DNA from: Lepidodermella squamata
Lineage: Eukaryota; Gastrotricha
Reading direction: 5' to 3'
NCBI GenBank assembly: GCA_047495785.1
Contig: JBLDXI010000007.1
Span: forward strand, 1 to 64,000
DNA length: 64,000 nt
Both the position numbers and the translations under genes were made by a program. Below, piece after piece: positions 9,647 through 22,700 of this stretch; the stretch's first letter is position 1, and each line of letters opens with the position of its first letter. The notes beneath the pieces were generated by a model. The model made no database searches, was not told the origin of the DNA, and was given only the letters and a program-made list of their open reading frames with translations.

Positions 9647-12600
9647 ATGTTGGGATTAGAATCATGTCATGACTGCTCGGGATTGAGACAGGTTAATTTT
9701 ACAAATTTAAATTTCTAGATTTTGATGTTACGATAACTTAACCGAATGCTATCGGGTACAACTCCTGAGTCATCAGTTCATGAGCTGTCTAATAGCTTTC
9801 TGATCAGCATCAGTCTCAACCAAAATGATTACTGTTGCTTGTGAAAACTACAATAATGGCAATGAGGTAACGCAATGTAGCTAATGCTTAAGAAAAACGC
9901 GCATCGTTAACACATGACTTCAGCATGATAATTATTGAAACATTGGTTACTTGCATTTGGTCTTAGGATTTTCTATCATAAGCCTTGAGTTTATTGATGA
10001 ACATTATTTACTTTCAGGAACTGGAGTCTCTCAGGAAGTCCAGTGAAAACTTCTTGCTGCTGAAAGAGCGTATCGTTAGCACTGAGTAAGTAATCAACAT
10101 GTGACATATTTTGTTTCATGAGTGTTTTCTCTTGCAGTGAAATTATTCGGCGTTACCAGTCCAAGTTGGCAGAATCAACAAGCAGAGCTCAACAAATTCA
10201 GGAACTCCGAAAGCAATGCGACTTGCTCAAATTGTAAATCATTGCAGTTAGTCGAACATTTATTTTATTTTGGTTTTATGTCGTTTTCTAGGAAGGCTGA
10301 CGCCGCCGAAGAACAGCTAAATTCTTTTCTTCGCACTGCGGAAAATCACGAAAAAGTAACGTTGATCCCGGTATTGTTTTGAACTGCCTATATGCCATAT
10401 TTTGCAGGTAAAAGGTGACTATGAAAATCAGATTCAATCTCTGAATGACCGAATCGCTGAACTTGAAAGTCAGCTTGAATTGGAGAAGGTAAACGCCTTC
10501 ACAGTTAACTTGAGCTGTATCATCGTTTGTGTTTTCAGGCAGGTATTAGGCTGCTACAAGAACAGCTAACGGGGAAAAATGATCTCTTGCGAAAATCTGA
10601 GCATTACGACGCAAACATGAAAATAATGGAGAACAAAGTCAAAACATGTACTCGTGAGTTATCTGTTCTCAAAAAATTGTGACTTTGCAAAACATTAGAT
10701 GCTTTTTGTTTTCAGGCGATCGAGAAGAAGCATTATTGGATATGGCTGAATCGAGGCGAGAGCTAAAAATAGCCCTTGAAAGGATCAAGAAATACGAGAA
10801 ATTGCTTAAACAACATGGGTTGTTGGATCAGGACAGTTTTGCTGAGATACTCGAAAATCCGTTCGAAGATGTTCCTTCTACTGCGGGAGAGCTACCTGAT
10901 GTGTCATCAAGTATCAGCAGAAAAAGAAATCGCGACCCTGAAGCAGGCGAAGAGCCCATTCAGAAATCAGCCGATGCTCAACCTGAGAAGAAAAGAACCG
11001 CTGCTCGAAAAGAGACTGAAAAGTCTCCCGTTGCTAAGGGTCGTGAAAAGTCTCCTGTTGCTAAGGGTCGAAGTGGTCGCCCGAAGAAAGGAACTGAAAA
11101 GGCTCTAACTGCGTCGGACTGGTTCGGAAGTGCGGCTGCCGATCGTGCCGCAGAGGAAGGTTCAAAGGAAACATCGTCTCCATCAAAACGACCTGAAAAT
11201 GCATTCATCAGTGACAATGAAGAAGAATCTCATGATCCCAAGTCACCCCTTGCGAAACGAACTCGTGTGTTGTCAGCGTCTCTGGACGATGCGCCACTTC
11301 CTGATATTGAACTGCCATCACTTGCGCTTGACCTCCTATCCGGCCCGGAGCCCGACTTGTTTGGGGCATCAACCTCATTCGAACCAACGGCCACGAGTTC
11401 TCAACTACCACCCAAATCTAAAGCTGCTGTTCCAGCGGATTCTCATTCTACAGGGACAAGAGCGTCACGGTCAACTGCTAGTTCGAGACTCAACTCGACG
11501 GTTAATAGCGCGACGAAAAAATCAGCCCATCCACCCCGGACAACGGCTGCTGTATCATCGACTACGCCTTCAGCTTCTGGCGGGCCAATCACGCTGCTTA
11601 GGAATGAACCGTCTGTTTCCAAAGCGCGACCAACAGAAACAAAAATAGCATTGAACGCATTTTTGTTTGGTGATCTCAGCGAAGGCGAGAGTGACGAAGA
11701 TTCTCCCGAACCTTCAAAATCTACCGAAAAGCAAGCTGAACCGAAAAGCAGCGAAGTGAAATCTGCTGAAAATGTGAAGCATAGTCTTCAGAAACCAATT
11801 GAAAAAGACAAAACTCTACCTCAGAGAGCTCCTGCAGTTTCAAAAGCCGCAGATCAGCCAAAATCGTCAGTACCTACTCGAGCAGAACCTCGACATCGAG
11901 CTAGTGCTGCAGGTATATTTCGCGGTAGAAATAAGCCGAAAGAGCCTGCTCTACCGGCGAATAATACACCTAGTCAAAATACTAAAGAAGCTGAATTCAT
12001 CGAACCGTCACAAATATCAGCCGCTATCGCCTTAGAATCATCAGCTAGCACGCAGCAGATACCGCATTCGCAAACAACAGTGCTTGAATTATCAGCAGTT
12101 GCAGCTGAAGCAGCTACGACAACTTCAAAAACTGATGATTCTTTGTCTTATATCGACCGAGCTGCCGAAATTGTAGAAAGCCGGACCGAGTTACAAGCCG
12201 CTGTCTCCGCTGTAATTGACGAATCACGAAAATCTCTACCAGACGGCATCCCATTCGCAATTTTCGATATTCCAGTGGCGATTGAACCGATGTTGAGCCC
12301 CACTCGAGAGGAGCCTTTTCAAGCTGAGGACGTTGCTGCTAAAATTATTGAAAACAATCAAATTGCTGAAGCCGTCGGCTCACCCCATTTACCATCGAAA
12401 CAGAATTCAGAGGAAAATGCCCCAATACAGAAGGTAGATGTGAATGCTGATATTACAAATAGTACTGAAACTGTCCTTGCGGCTCCGCTAACTTCTGATG
12501 ACGCTCCGATTGTTCAAGATGCGTGCTCAGAACAAGTTGAACCCGAGCTGAACTTCAATGTCCAAAATGCTGCACCACCGAGCCCCAATGTTCCCGATAC

Positions 12601-13708
12601 AGTTGAGTCAATTGCAATTGAGTCGGCTGAAAAGAATGATGAAATAGTCAATCCTGCGATTGAAAACTCAGCCGCTATTGACGATTCTGTTGAAACCGAA
12701 AAGCAAAAAATTCGCGATTCTGACGATGTTCAACCTACTGTTCTGGAACCAGCAATGCCAAGCCAAAGCCCAGCTCATGAAGTGGAGCATGTTCCTGAGC
12801 CGCTACCTCCTATTCAAACTGCAAAGAATATCGACTCTGTGAAGATCCCTACTGAAGCGGTTTCGCCCTCTCGTAAACCTGGTGCATCAGTTCGAGTGGC
12901 AGATAATACTGATATTGAGAGCATCCTTTCAAGCCCTCGGGCTCTTGCGATTGCCGAATCATCCGATAATGAAGAGACGTTAACCATAGCCGAACCAGTG
13001 GTTGAAAATCTGCCTCCGTCTCAGGCTGAGACTGTTGTTAATGCCTTGCAAAATGATGTTGATGACGACGATGACGACGACTCGGTAATCAGTGGTGTCG
13101 GTTTTGTTATCGACGAGCAGCTCGACGAGGAAGAAGACGAGAAGCCGCTAGAAATCGCTGAGATACCAGTTGAAAAGCCTCCGGAAGATGATGCCGAAGA
13201 GGGCGAAATTACGGATGAGGAGGAGGGAGAACAAGAACAAGACAAGCAGCCAGTGCAACCACCACCTTCTCCGCCAAAATCGCCACCATTGCCAAGTTTA
13301 CCTATTTTGCCAACTGGGCCACAGATTGCCGCGAAGGATATACTTACCCTGAGCCTATTCGACCCATTATCGCCTGTGCGAGACGTCCGGCGGAAGAGAC
13401 GGCTATCGGCCAGTGAAATTTTCTCTTTGGTCGAGCTTCCACCGAAGCTATCACCCCCTCGCGATCCGGTCGAGCCTGAATTTAAAAAACCAGCGCCGCG
13501 AAAATCTTTCCCTTTACCGCCGGCGAAAAAACCGCAAAAGGTTGTGAACACTCCGAAACCGACCAGTCTCGTTCAAGATTTGGGAATTTCCCGCAAGAAA
13601 AGTCACGTTGTACTCCCGGCTAATAAATCCTCGGCACCTGCAGCGGTTTCAAGCCAACCGCCAGCCCCGCCGGATGACCTCGAATCACCTGCTTCTCCAG
13701 ATTCTTAG
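9647..13708 (+). CDS. ICE1-like protein (little elongation complex scaffold candidate), long paralogue
   Basis: There are seven exons: 9647-9691, 10018-10085, 10138-10233, 10292-10355, 10408-10488, 10539-10653 and 10716-13708; all phases match, giving 1,153 aa. The N-terminus has C7-x-x-C10 followed by about 200 residues of coiled coil (ELESLRKSSENFLLLKERI, EIIRRYQSKLAES). This resembles the CxxC plus coiled-coil start of metazoan ICE1, which scaffolds the little elongation complex for snRNA transcription; the assignment rests on recalled similarity. The last exon is disordered: Lys/Ser/Pro/Glu-rich, a tandem repeat of EKSPVAKGR, an acidic block (DDDDDDD), then KRRLSASEIFSLVELP near the C-terminus. 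That C-terminal motif recurs in the next gene. Alternatives are any nuclear coiled-coil scaffold. Splicing is the strong part; the name is tentative. Confidence 0.6.
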
Positions 13709-13882
13709 TCCGAATAACCAGAAAGTTAAATAGTCACTGTTCAAGTTTTTACTTTTTATCAACTCGCTCAACATGGAAATACCGATGATATACAGAAAAT
13801 AAAGTTGAATTATGCAATAAAAAATATTGTTGTCAGTTTTTATACTCTGGTGTTTTTTATAATAGGAAAAATATTTTTAATT

Positions 13883-14772
13883 ATGTCGCTGTCGTGCAAT
13901 AACTGCGCTTTATTGCAGAATGTTAGTGTTTTTTTCAAGGTAAAGTTCCGTTAAAATCATTCATTTTACTTTCAGGAAATTGACGTTCTCGCGAAATGTT
14001 CGGGACAAAATCTCGAAATTATGAAAGAATGCATGCTGAGCTCTGGAGCTCTTATCGAAATGTGCCATACTAAAGTAACCGAAACCAACAAGCTCGTGCA
14101 GTCTAATCAAGAGCTGCGCCGAGAAAATGATCTGTTGAAACTGTAATTTTATATTGTTTCCTCTCTTTTAGCTGAATGATTTGAAACGTTATGTTATACA
14201 GGAAGCTCGATGCTGCAGAACAACAATTGTCTCATTTGAACACGGAGAAAGTCACGTGGGAGAAGCTCAAGCTCAACTACGAACGGCAGATTCAAATTTT
14301 ATCTTTACGGTGTCCCAAGGCGCACCAATTGAACGAAACTGATCAGGTATGCAGATAAAATTATATTTCCGACGCCATTCTTTTTAACTTCGATTTCTAG
14401 AAAAAATCGTATTCGCCATTCGAACGTGCTGGTACCTTCAAGAAACTTTCTCATGAAATCGCGCCTCTACAACAAGGAATACATCAGCCAAATGGTAAGA
14501 GCTCAATCCGTTAACGCTATCAATCATTGGCTATTTTTATTATATTTTTAGGTGGGGTAGTCGAGTCGACCGAGGAATGCACTTTTTCGAAGATTGCAAC
14601 GCTTCTCAGTGCAAGTTTGAGAGCCATTCCGACTCCTGAGTTCTCCCCTTGTACATCGCCTGTAATCTCGCCTTCAAAGAGCTCTGCTAAAATTACGTCT
14701 CTAACAATCGACGAAATCTTTGCCGCCGTCGCATTGCCAGATCTCATCCAGCCGATGAAAGATGACTTTTAA
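13883..14772 (+). CDS. ICE1-like short paralogue
   Basis: The exons are 13883-13939, 13976-14142, 14202-14346, 14401-14494 and 14552-14772, with 36-59-nt introns in matching phase, giving 227 aa. It begins MSLSCNNCALLQ, repeating the CxxC start of the gene upstream, then a coiled coil. KLDAAEQQLSHLNTE...NYERQIQILSLR aligns with KADAAEEQLNSFLRT...DYENQIQSLNDR in the long paralogue, across the same exon phases. The C-terminal SLTIDEIFAAVALP matches SASEIFSLVELP. It is therefore the long gene minus nearly all of its large disordered exon. It starts about 175 bp after the long gene's stop, which suggests tandem duplication. It could act as a competitor or a specialised subunit; that is inference. 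Confidence 0.7.
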
Positions 14773-16788
14773 CTATGACAGATTGCTCAAATCTCTATTG
14801 TTGTTTTATCAATCCGGTATCGCTCAAATTTTTATGCGTTTATACTAAATTTCGGCATTCATTTTATCGAATATCCATGGTACCGATGATGCATTTTTCT
14901 ATCTTTGTTAAAGTTGTGAAATAAATTGGTTGTGGGCTTAAGCGAGATTGTTTTGACGCTGTCATGCTGCAGGCATTGAAGGTAGGTTTTACTAGTCGAG
15001 AGGATCCCAATTTCGACGTGTTTTTATCGCTTCATTCACCTGAAATTCGACAAGAAATTCCACGCCAGCTAAAAAGTAGATAAATTGCTATATTAGCTAA
15101 CGTATCGCTAAATTATAACCACAATTGAAGGGTAAGCTGGCTTCGCTTCGCATGAGTCATGAGATGAACAAGAACGATACTTGGAACACGAGTTCGCGTC
15201 TTCGTAATCGAGGATAAAAAATAACAAACATCGTCCGAAGCGTCCGATTTCGCGTAATAGAGGTATATTATTTACCCAGCGGCTCTTCATCTGCGCCATT
15301 CATTTAAAACGCGATCAAAGGAAAGTTGTAACAAGACTAGAGGTATCACCATTTGATTACAGTAAAAACCGGTAGGTAGGCGCTGATTGGTGGCGCCCGG
15401 GCGTTCTTCATCAATAATATTATCATTATTTTTGAGGTAAATAATACACTGCTCCGGTACATGGTGTTACTTGAACACAGAGCGCGTGTTTACCGAGCCA
15501 CCTTTTGGGTCTTTTCACAACTTGAATCTACCGCATCAGCAGCGCTGGCTGAAAATACGCAAACATCCGCGCGATCGGTTATATTATTATTGTTATCATT
15601 ACTACACAAATTCTCATGTTTATGATTCCTTTTAATCAAAAGGTAAGCTTCATTATAAACTGCTTTCGATCTGATATTATTACATCATCATCATAACCGG
15701 CATGCTTGTACCGAGTTACCGTAATACGTTCAAGGCAAGTTACCAGGTAATTCTAGCTGCGTTTACACATCTTGTCCAAAGACGTTCTACCTTCGGGGGC
15801 GCCAATTATACGCGCTCGCGCCTACCAGGTATCTCGTGTGCCGATCGCACGGGTCTTCGGAACAAGCCCACATGCTAGTCTCGCGCTGTTTATCGATGGC
15901 GCACGCGCGTGCTATGCCGCGGCGGCGGAACAAACCCGTTAAAACCTGGTCATACAGATAATAAGGTCGAGTATCATATCGTCAGGCGCTTCCGGCGCGA
16001 AACCGCCTTCCGCGTTACTTACTACAAAACACGGCCGTACTAATAGTATAATGATTCGCCGAGCTGCAGCGCGTTAAACGAACATTAGCCGCGCCCCGCG
16101 TGTGTGTTTACGCATAGCTGCGCGCGTACGACTGCCGATAGATGGCGCTGCCTAGGAGGTGCGTCGACGCCGCGCCGAGCTCATGCCTGTCGACGCCAGC
16201 GCAGCGACTTAATTGAACGCAGTTACTCGAGCGCGCGCAGTTCGCAGCGAGATAAGGGGCTCCGGATGTGCGCGATCGCGCGCTGGGTGCCGCGAGTTAC
16301 TGCGCGCGCGCCTTACCGTAACCGATTCTCGATTTTAATACAGAGATGGCCCTCGCCAAATACCTACAATAACTTACTAATAATCATCTATTTCAACGAG
16401 CATAAACAGACGCGTAACTAACTCATCATCAGCAGCGCCAGTTCGCGGTAGGCGCAGGGGCGCGCGCGATCGCTAAACCTGATACGGCGCCTGTTTCTTC
16501 TTGCCTGTCTTAAAATCATAACAACCGGCGTAAGAAATCGAACGGCCAGATTTCGTCTCGCCTTTCGCCTAGCCCATTACCGTCATCATATTTTCGAATA
16601 AATGCCCCGGCAAATAAAGACCTATACCGGTAATAATAGTCTGGCGCCGCTTTGTTGTTCGACTGATTTGTTTTTGCCTTGTGCTCGCTGTTGCATAAAT
16701 TCGCCGCTAGTCCACATTAGATAAAAGTCTATAATTGTATTGAACATTTTTGACCTTGTCATCTTGCTTTATAGAGTTGTAACTTGAA
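14773..16788. other. Upstream region of the myosin gene
   Basis: About 2 kb without a credible coding exon. It carries alternating AT-rich and CG-rich runs (many GCGCGC tracts at about 15.8-16.5 kb). The myosin ATG is preceded by an acceptor ending at 16774 (TTGCTTTATAG), so a non-coding first exon and its intron, or a trans-splice site, lies here together with the promoter. A poly(A)-type AATAAA at about 14921 could serve the short ICE1-like gene. Confidence 0.5.
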
Positions 16789-19700
16789 ATGGATCGAGCG
16801 ATCCCGGAGACCGAACCGGAATACCCGTTTCTGGTCGTCAACCGTAAGGAGCTGCTTGAAGAGCTAGCGAAGCTAAAATTCGACTTCAAAAAATGTACCT
16901 GGATTCCGGATGAGAAGGAAGGTTTCGTCATCGCCGAGGTCGAGTCGACCAAGGGTGACGAGGTGACAGTGCGCACGGAGAAGGGCGACGTCAAGACGCT
17001 GAAGAAGGACCTGTGCCAGGATCCTAACCCGCAAAAGTACGAACAAACCACGGACATGGCTGACTTGACGCAACTGAACGAAGCCGCCATCTTGCACAAC
17101 TTGCGCCAGCGCTACTTCCACAAGCACATCTACACGTACTCGGGCTTGTTCTGCGTCGTCGTCAACCCGTACAAACTGCTGCCGATTTACACCGAGTCGG
17201 TCATTGCCAAGTACCGCGGCAAGCGCCGAACTGAGATGCCGCCGCATTTGTACTCTATTGCTGACGGCGCCTTCTCGTACATGTTACAGGACCGTGAAAA
17301 CCAGTCGATCCTGATTACCGGCGAGTCTGGTGCCGGTAAGACCGAAAACACCAAGAAGGTCATCCAGTACTTCGCGAAAGTCGCCGCTGCCCAAGCCGCC
17401 GCCGAAGCTGCTAAGGGCAATGTCGAAGAAGCCGCCTCGAAGAAGGGTTCACTTGAAGACCAAATCGTGCAGTGCAACCCTCCGCTTGAAGCTTACGGTA
17501 ACGCCAAGACTGTGCGTAACAACAACTCGTCACGTTTCGGTAAGTTTATCCGTATCCACTTCGGCCCGACTGGCAAGATCGCCGGTGCCGATATTGAGCA
17601 TTACCTGCTGGAAAAGTCGCGTGTCACCGCGTGTGGCCGTCTCGAGCGCAACTACCACATCTTCTACCAACTCTGCTCGGCTGGAGGCAAACCTTTCCAT
17701 GGTAAGCATGAACCTTTCTTCTTTAACTCAGCTTTTGCCCCTATAAATTGATTCAGATTCTGTCCCTTATGCTGTAATGAATACTAATCAAGGCTTTTTT
17801 GATTAAACAGATAAACTGCTGTTGAATCCTGACCCTGGCCAGTACGCCTTCTCCAACCAGGGTGTCCTGACAGTAGATGGTATGGACGACGTGTTTGAAA
17901 TGAAAGCTACCTCAGACGCTTTGGACATTCTCGGCTTCTCCGAGGACGAGAAGTTGTCCATGTTCAAGTGCGTCGCTTGCATCTGCTGGATGGGTGAGAT
18001 GAAGTTCAAGCAGTCAAAGGACGAGCAGGCCGAAGCCGACGGAACGGCTGAGGCTGAAAAGGCCGCCTTCTTGCTCGGCATCAACGCCACCGACTTGATC
18101 AAGTGCTTGGTCAAGCCCAAGGTCAAGGTCGGCAACGAGTGGGTCAACAAGTCGCAGAACAAGGACCAGGTCACCTATGCCGTCGCCACGCTGTCAAAGT
18201 CGCTGTATTCGCGTCTCTTCGACTGGCTGGTCAAGCGCTGCAACCAGACGCTAGACACTAAGAGCCGTCGTCAGTACTTCATCGGTGTGCTGGATATCGC
18301 TGGGTTCGAAATCTTCGAGTTCAACTCGTTCGAGCAACTCTGCATCAACTTCACCAACGAGCGTCTGCAGCAGTTCTTCAACCACCACATGTTCGTCCTC
18401 GAGCAGGAAGAGTACAAGAAGGAAGGTATCGACTGGGTTTTCATCGATTTCGGTCTCGATTTGGCCGCCTGTATCGAGCTGATCGAAAAGCCGCTCGGTA
18501 TCATGTCAATCCTGGAAGAGGAGTGCATCGTGCCGAAGGGTAGCGACAAGAGCTTTGTCGAAAAGTTGTACCAAAACCATCTTGGCAAGTCGCCCAACTT
18601 CCTGAAGCCTGCTCCAGGCCGCGCTAAGGAGAAGGACAAGGAGCCTCACTTCGAGCTGAAGCACTACGCCGGCAACGTCGCGTACAACTGCAACGGCTGG
18701 CTGGAACGTAATAAGGATCCTATCCAAGCCTGCACCATTGAACTCATGTCGGCCTCGAAGGACACCCTTATCCCGTTCCTGTTCCCTGCCGAAGCTGAAG
18801 GTAAGCGTCCCTTATTTTTCTAAAATGGAACATTTGTCTTTAACTCAAAATTTCGCATTTTTCTTTAAAAAGACAAAGGTAAGGTTTACAACGTTCTCTG
18901 CTGTAGAAATTACATTCTTTCAACCTATTTATTTTCCGTTAAATTTGTTCTCTATGTCTTTTCGCTTTTAACTTTGTTAATTTCATTTCATCGCGCTTTC
19001 CGCTTTGATTTCTTCCTCTGACATGTTGACTCATTTTTGGTGTTGTAACATATGAACAGATGCCGGTGGCGGTGGCAAGAAGAAGAAGGGTGGTGCTATG
19101 CAGACCATTTCGGCGGCTCACCGTGACTCGCTGAACCGTCTGATGAAAAACTTGTATTCAACTCACCCTCACTTCGTTCGTTGCATCATCCCGAACGAGT
19201 GCAAGCAGAGCTGGGTCATCGATGCGCACCTTGTGCTCAACCAGCTCAAGTGTAACGGTGTGTTGGAGGGCATCCGTATTTGCCGCAAGGGCTTCCCCAA
19301 CCGCATGATCTACCCTGACTTCAAGCAGCGTTACACCATCCTGGCCCCCAACGCTGTTCCGGCCGGGTTCGTCGACGCCAAGGTTGTCGCTGAGAAGGTC
19401 CTCGGCGCCCTGACCATGGGCGAGAACGACTACCGTCTCGGCCATACCAAGGTTTTCTTCCGTGCTGGTATTCTTGCCAAGCTCGAGGAGTGGCGTGAGG
19501 AAAAGCTGTCGGCTATCCTTGCCCACTTCCAGTCCCACGTCCGTGGCTACTTGATGCGCCGCAAGTACAAGAAGCTGAACGACCAGCGCACTGCCCTGGC
19601 TATGGTGCAGCGCAACATTCGCAAGTACATGGCCTTCCGCGACTGGAAGTGGTGGAAGATGTACACACTCATCAAGCCGCTGCTCAGCCAAATCCGCGGC

Positions 19701-22700
19701 GAGGACGAGATGCGCAAAAAAGAGGAAGAGTTCGAAAAGACCAAGACCGAACTCGAGCGCGTGTCGAAGCTCGCCAAAGAGCTCGAGGAACAGAACGTAA
19801 CCCTGCTGCAGCAGAAGAACGACTTCTTCATCACCCTACAGTCCACTCAGGACTCGATCGGAGAGATGGAGGAGAAGCTCACTGCCCTCATCACGCAACG
19901 CCAAGGCATCGAAGAGCGCAACAAAGAGCTCGAAGAACGCCTGCAGCAAGAAGAAGGCCGCGCTTCGCAGGGCGAGAGCATTCGCCATAAACTCGAAGGC
20001 GACATCGACAACCTCAAGGGTGACATTCACCAACTCGAAAGCAACCTCGCCAAGTCCGAACAGGACAAACAAGCCAAGGATCAGCAGATCCGCAAACTCC
20101 AGGACGACCTCGCCAACCAAGACCAGTCTGTTGCGAAGTTGTCTAAGGAGAAGAAGACCCTCGAAGAGAACCTCAAGAAGACCCAGTCCGACCTTCAAGC
20201 CGAGGAGGACAAGGTCAACCACCTCAACAAGACCAAGCAGAAGTTGGAGCAGACCCTAGACGAAATGGAGGAGAACCTCAACCGCGAGAAGAAGATTCGC
20301 GCCGATGTCGAGAAGGCGAAGCGAAAGCTCGAGGGCGACCTCAAGGCCACCCAGGATGCCGTCGCCGAGCTCGAACGCGTCAAGCACGACCTCGAGGACA
20401 CGATTCGCAAAAAGGACGGTGAAATCACGACCCTGCAGGGCAAGGTCGAGGAGGACCAGAGCTTAATTGCTCAGTTGCAGAAGAAGATCAAGGATCTGCA
20501 GCGCCGCATCGAGGAGCTCGAGGAGGAACTCGAAGCCGAGCGTGCCAACCGTGTCAAGGTCGAGAAGCAGCGCGCCGAACTGCAACGCGAGCTGGAAGAT
20601 CTCAGCATGCGCCTCGACGAAGCCGGCGGTGCCACGGCTGCCCAGTCTGAGCTGAACAAGCGCCGTGAACAGGAGCTGGCTAAGATGCGTCAGGACATGG
20701 AAGAGATCCGTCTACAAAACGAGCAGTCTCTCGCCGCTCTTCGCAAGAAGAACCAGGACGCTGTTAACGAGTTAACCGAGGCCGTCGAACAGGCTAACAA
20801 GAACCGCCAAAAGGTCGAGAAGGAGAAGCAGCAAATTAAGGCTGAGGTTGACGATCTTCACGGCCAGCTGGAGATGATTACCAAGGCTAAGGCGAATGCT
20901 GAAAAGACCGTCAAGGCGCTGGAGTCTGCTCACTCTGAGGTTCAGGCTAAGCTTGACGAACAAGCTCGTGTCATCTCAGACCTGCAAGGCCAACGCGCCC
21001 GATCTGGCCAGGAGTCGTCTGACTTCCAGCGCCAGGTCGAAGAGGCCGAGCATCAAGTTTCAGCTCTTACCAAGGCCAAGCAGCAGCTGGCGGCGCAATT
21101 GGACGAGGCGAAGCGTTCGCTCGAAGAGGAATCGCGCACCCGCGCAAAGTTCCAGGCCGAAGCTCGCAACCTGCAGGCCGATCTCGACCGCGTGCGCGAG
21201 CAGCTCGAGGAAGAACTCGAGGGTAAGACCAACATCCAACGAGCTCTAGCCAAGGCACAGCAGGAAATGCAGCAGTTGAAGGCACGCGCTGCTGCCGGTG
21301 AATTCGGCAGTGGCGAGATGTCCGATGACGTCAAGCGCAAATTCCAGCAGAAGTTGGCTGAAGCTGAGGCGCAAATCGAGGCAGCGCTATCGAAGGTTGC
21401 TACCCTCGAGAAGCAGAAGCACAAGCTTCAGGCTGAGCTCGAGGACATCACGGTCGAGGCTGAACGCGCCCAGTCGTTGGCGAGCCAGACCGAGAAGAAG
21501 CAGAAGCAGATGGACAAGATCATCGCTGAATACCAGGCTAAGATCGACTCTCTCAACGCCGAACTTGAACAGGCCCACCGCGAATCGCGAGGATTTTCGG
21601 CCGAGTTGTACAAACTCAAGGCACAGTTCGAAGAAGCTCACGATGTCCAGGAGGGACTTCGGCGTGAGAATAAGAACTTATCAGGTAAGAATCAGACAAC
21701 CTGCCCTCTCGTTTTTACATATTTCTATTTCTTCAGATGAGATCCGCGAACTGATGGACCAACTTTCGGAGGGTGGCAAGTCTGTTCACGAAGTCGAGAA
21801 GACGCGTCGTCGTCTCGAAGTCGAGAAGCAAGAGCTTCAAGCGGCGTTGGAAGAGGCTGAAGCGGCGATCGAAAACGAGACTGCCAAACAGCAGCGTATG
21901 CAAATCGAGATCTCGCAGATCCGCAGCGACGTAGAGAAGCGCATCGCTGAGAAGGATGAGGAGAACGAGATGTCGCGCAAGAACCAGCAACGCATGATCG
22001 AGTCGCTGCAGGCGAGCCTCGAGGCCGAATCTCGCGCCAAGGCCGATGCGATGAAGAACAAGAAGAAGCTCGAGTCTGACGTCAACGAACTCGAGGTTGC
22101 TCTTGATGCATCAAACCGCGCGCGTGTTGACCTGGAGAAGAACGCCAAGCGCTACCAGCAACAGGTTATCGAGCTGCAGCAGCGCGTCGACGATGAAAGC
22201 AGGCAACGCGACGAACTGCGCGATCAGCTGATCAGCATCGAGCGCCGCACTGCCGGTATGCACGGTGAAATCGAGGAGCTGCGGTCGGCTCTTGAACAGG
22301 CCGAACGTGTGCGCAAGTCGGCTGAAAGCGAGCTGCACGAGGCTGCCGAGCGCGTCTCGGAGCTGCAGTCGCAGAACAGCCAGCTGGCGAGCTCGAAGCG
22401 CAAGATGGACGCCGATCTGCAGGCTATCAGCGTAAGTTTATTGTTTACCTAGCCATAAGCACTTGAAATTCGGTGCCGCGCTTCCGGGGCGGTCGCCGCT
22501 CTTGAGACGACACCGTGTTTGTTTACCGCCATTTCGTAACTTGTTGCCTTTATAAACTCACAGAGCGATTTGGACGATGCTTTGAATGAGCTGAAGTCGG
22601 CTGAGGAGAAGGCGAAGCGCGCCCAGGCTGAGGCGGCGCGTCTTGCCGACGAGCTGCGCGCTGAGCAAGAGCACGGCCAGCAGATCGAGCGCCTTCGCAA

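Noticed and set aside
11130-11648. 172-codon frame inside the large ICE1-like exon
   Set aside because: Alternate-frame shadow in a low-complexity Ser/Pro/Lys-rich exon; the main frame is open for almost 1,000 codons.
16104-16421. 105-codon frame upstream of myosin
   Set aside because: Arg/Cys-rich reading of a GC-rich region with no family resemblance or splice context.
21298-22452. Long frame starting inside the myosin rod
   Set aside because: Its first part is a wrong-frame reading of exon 3; the real part is myosin exon 4.
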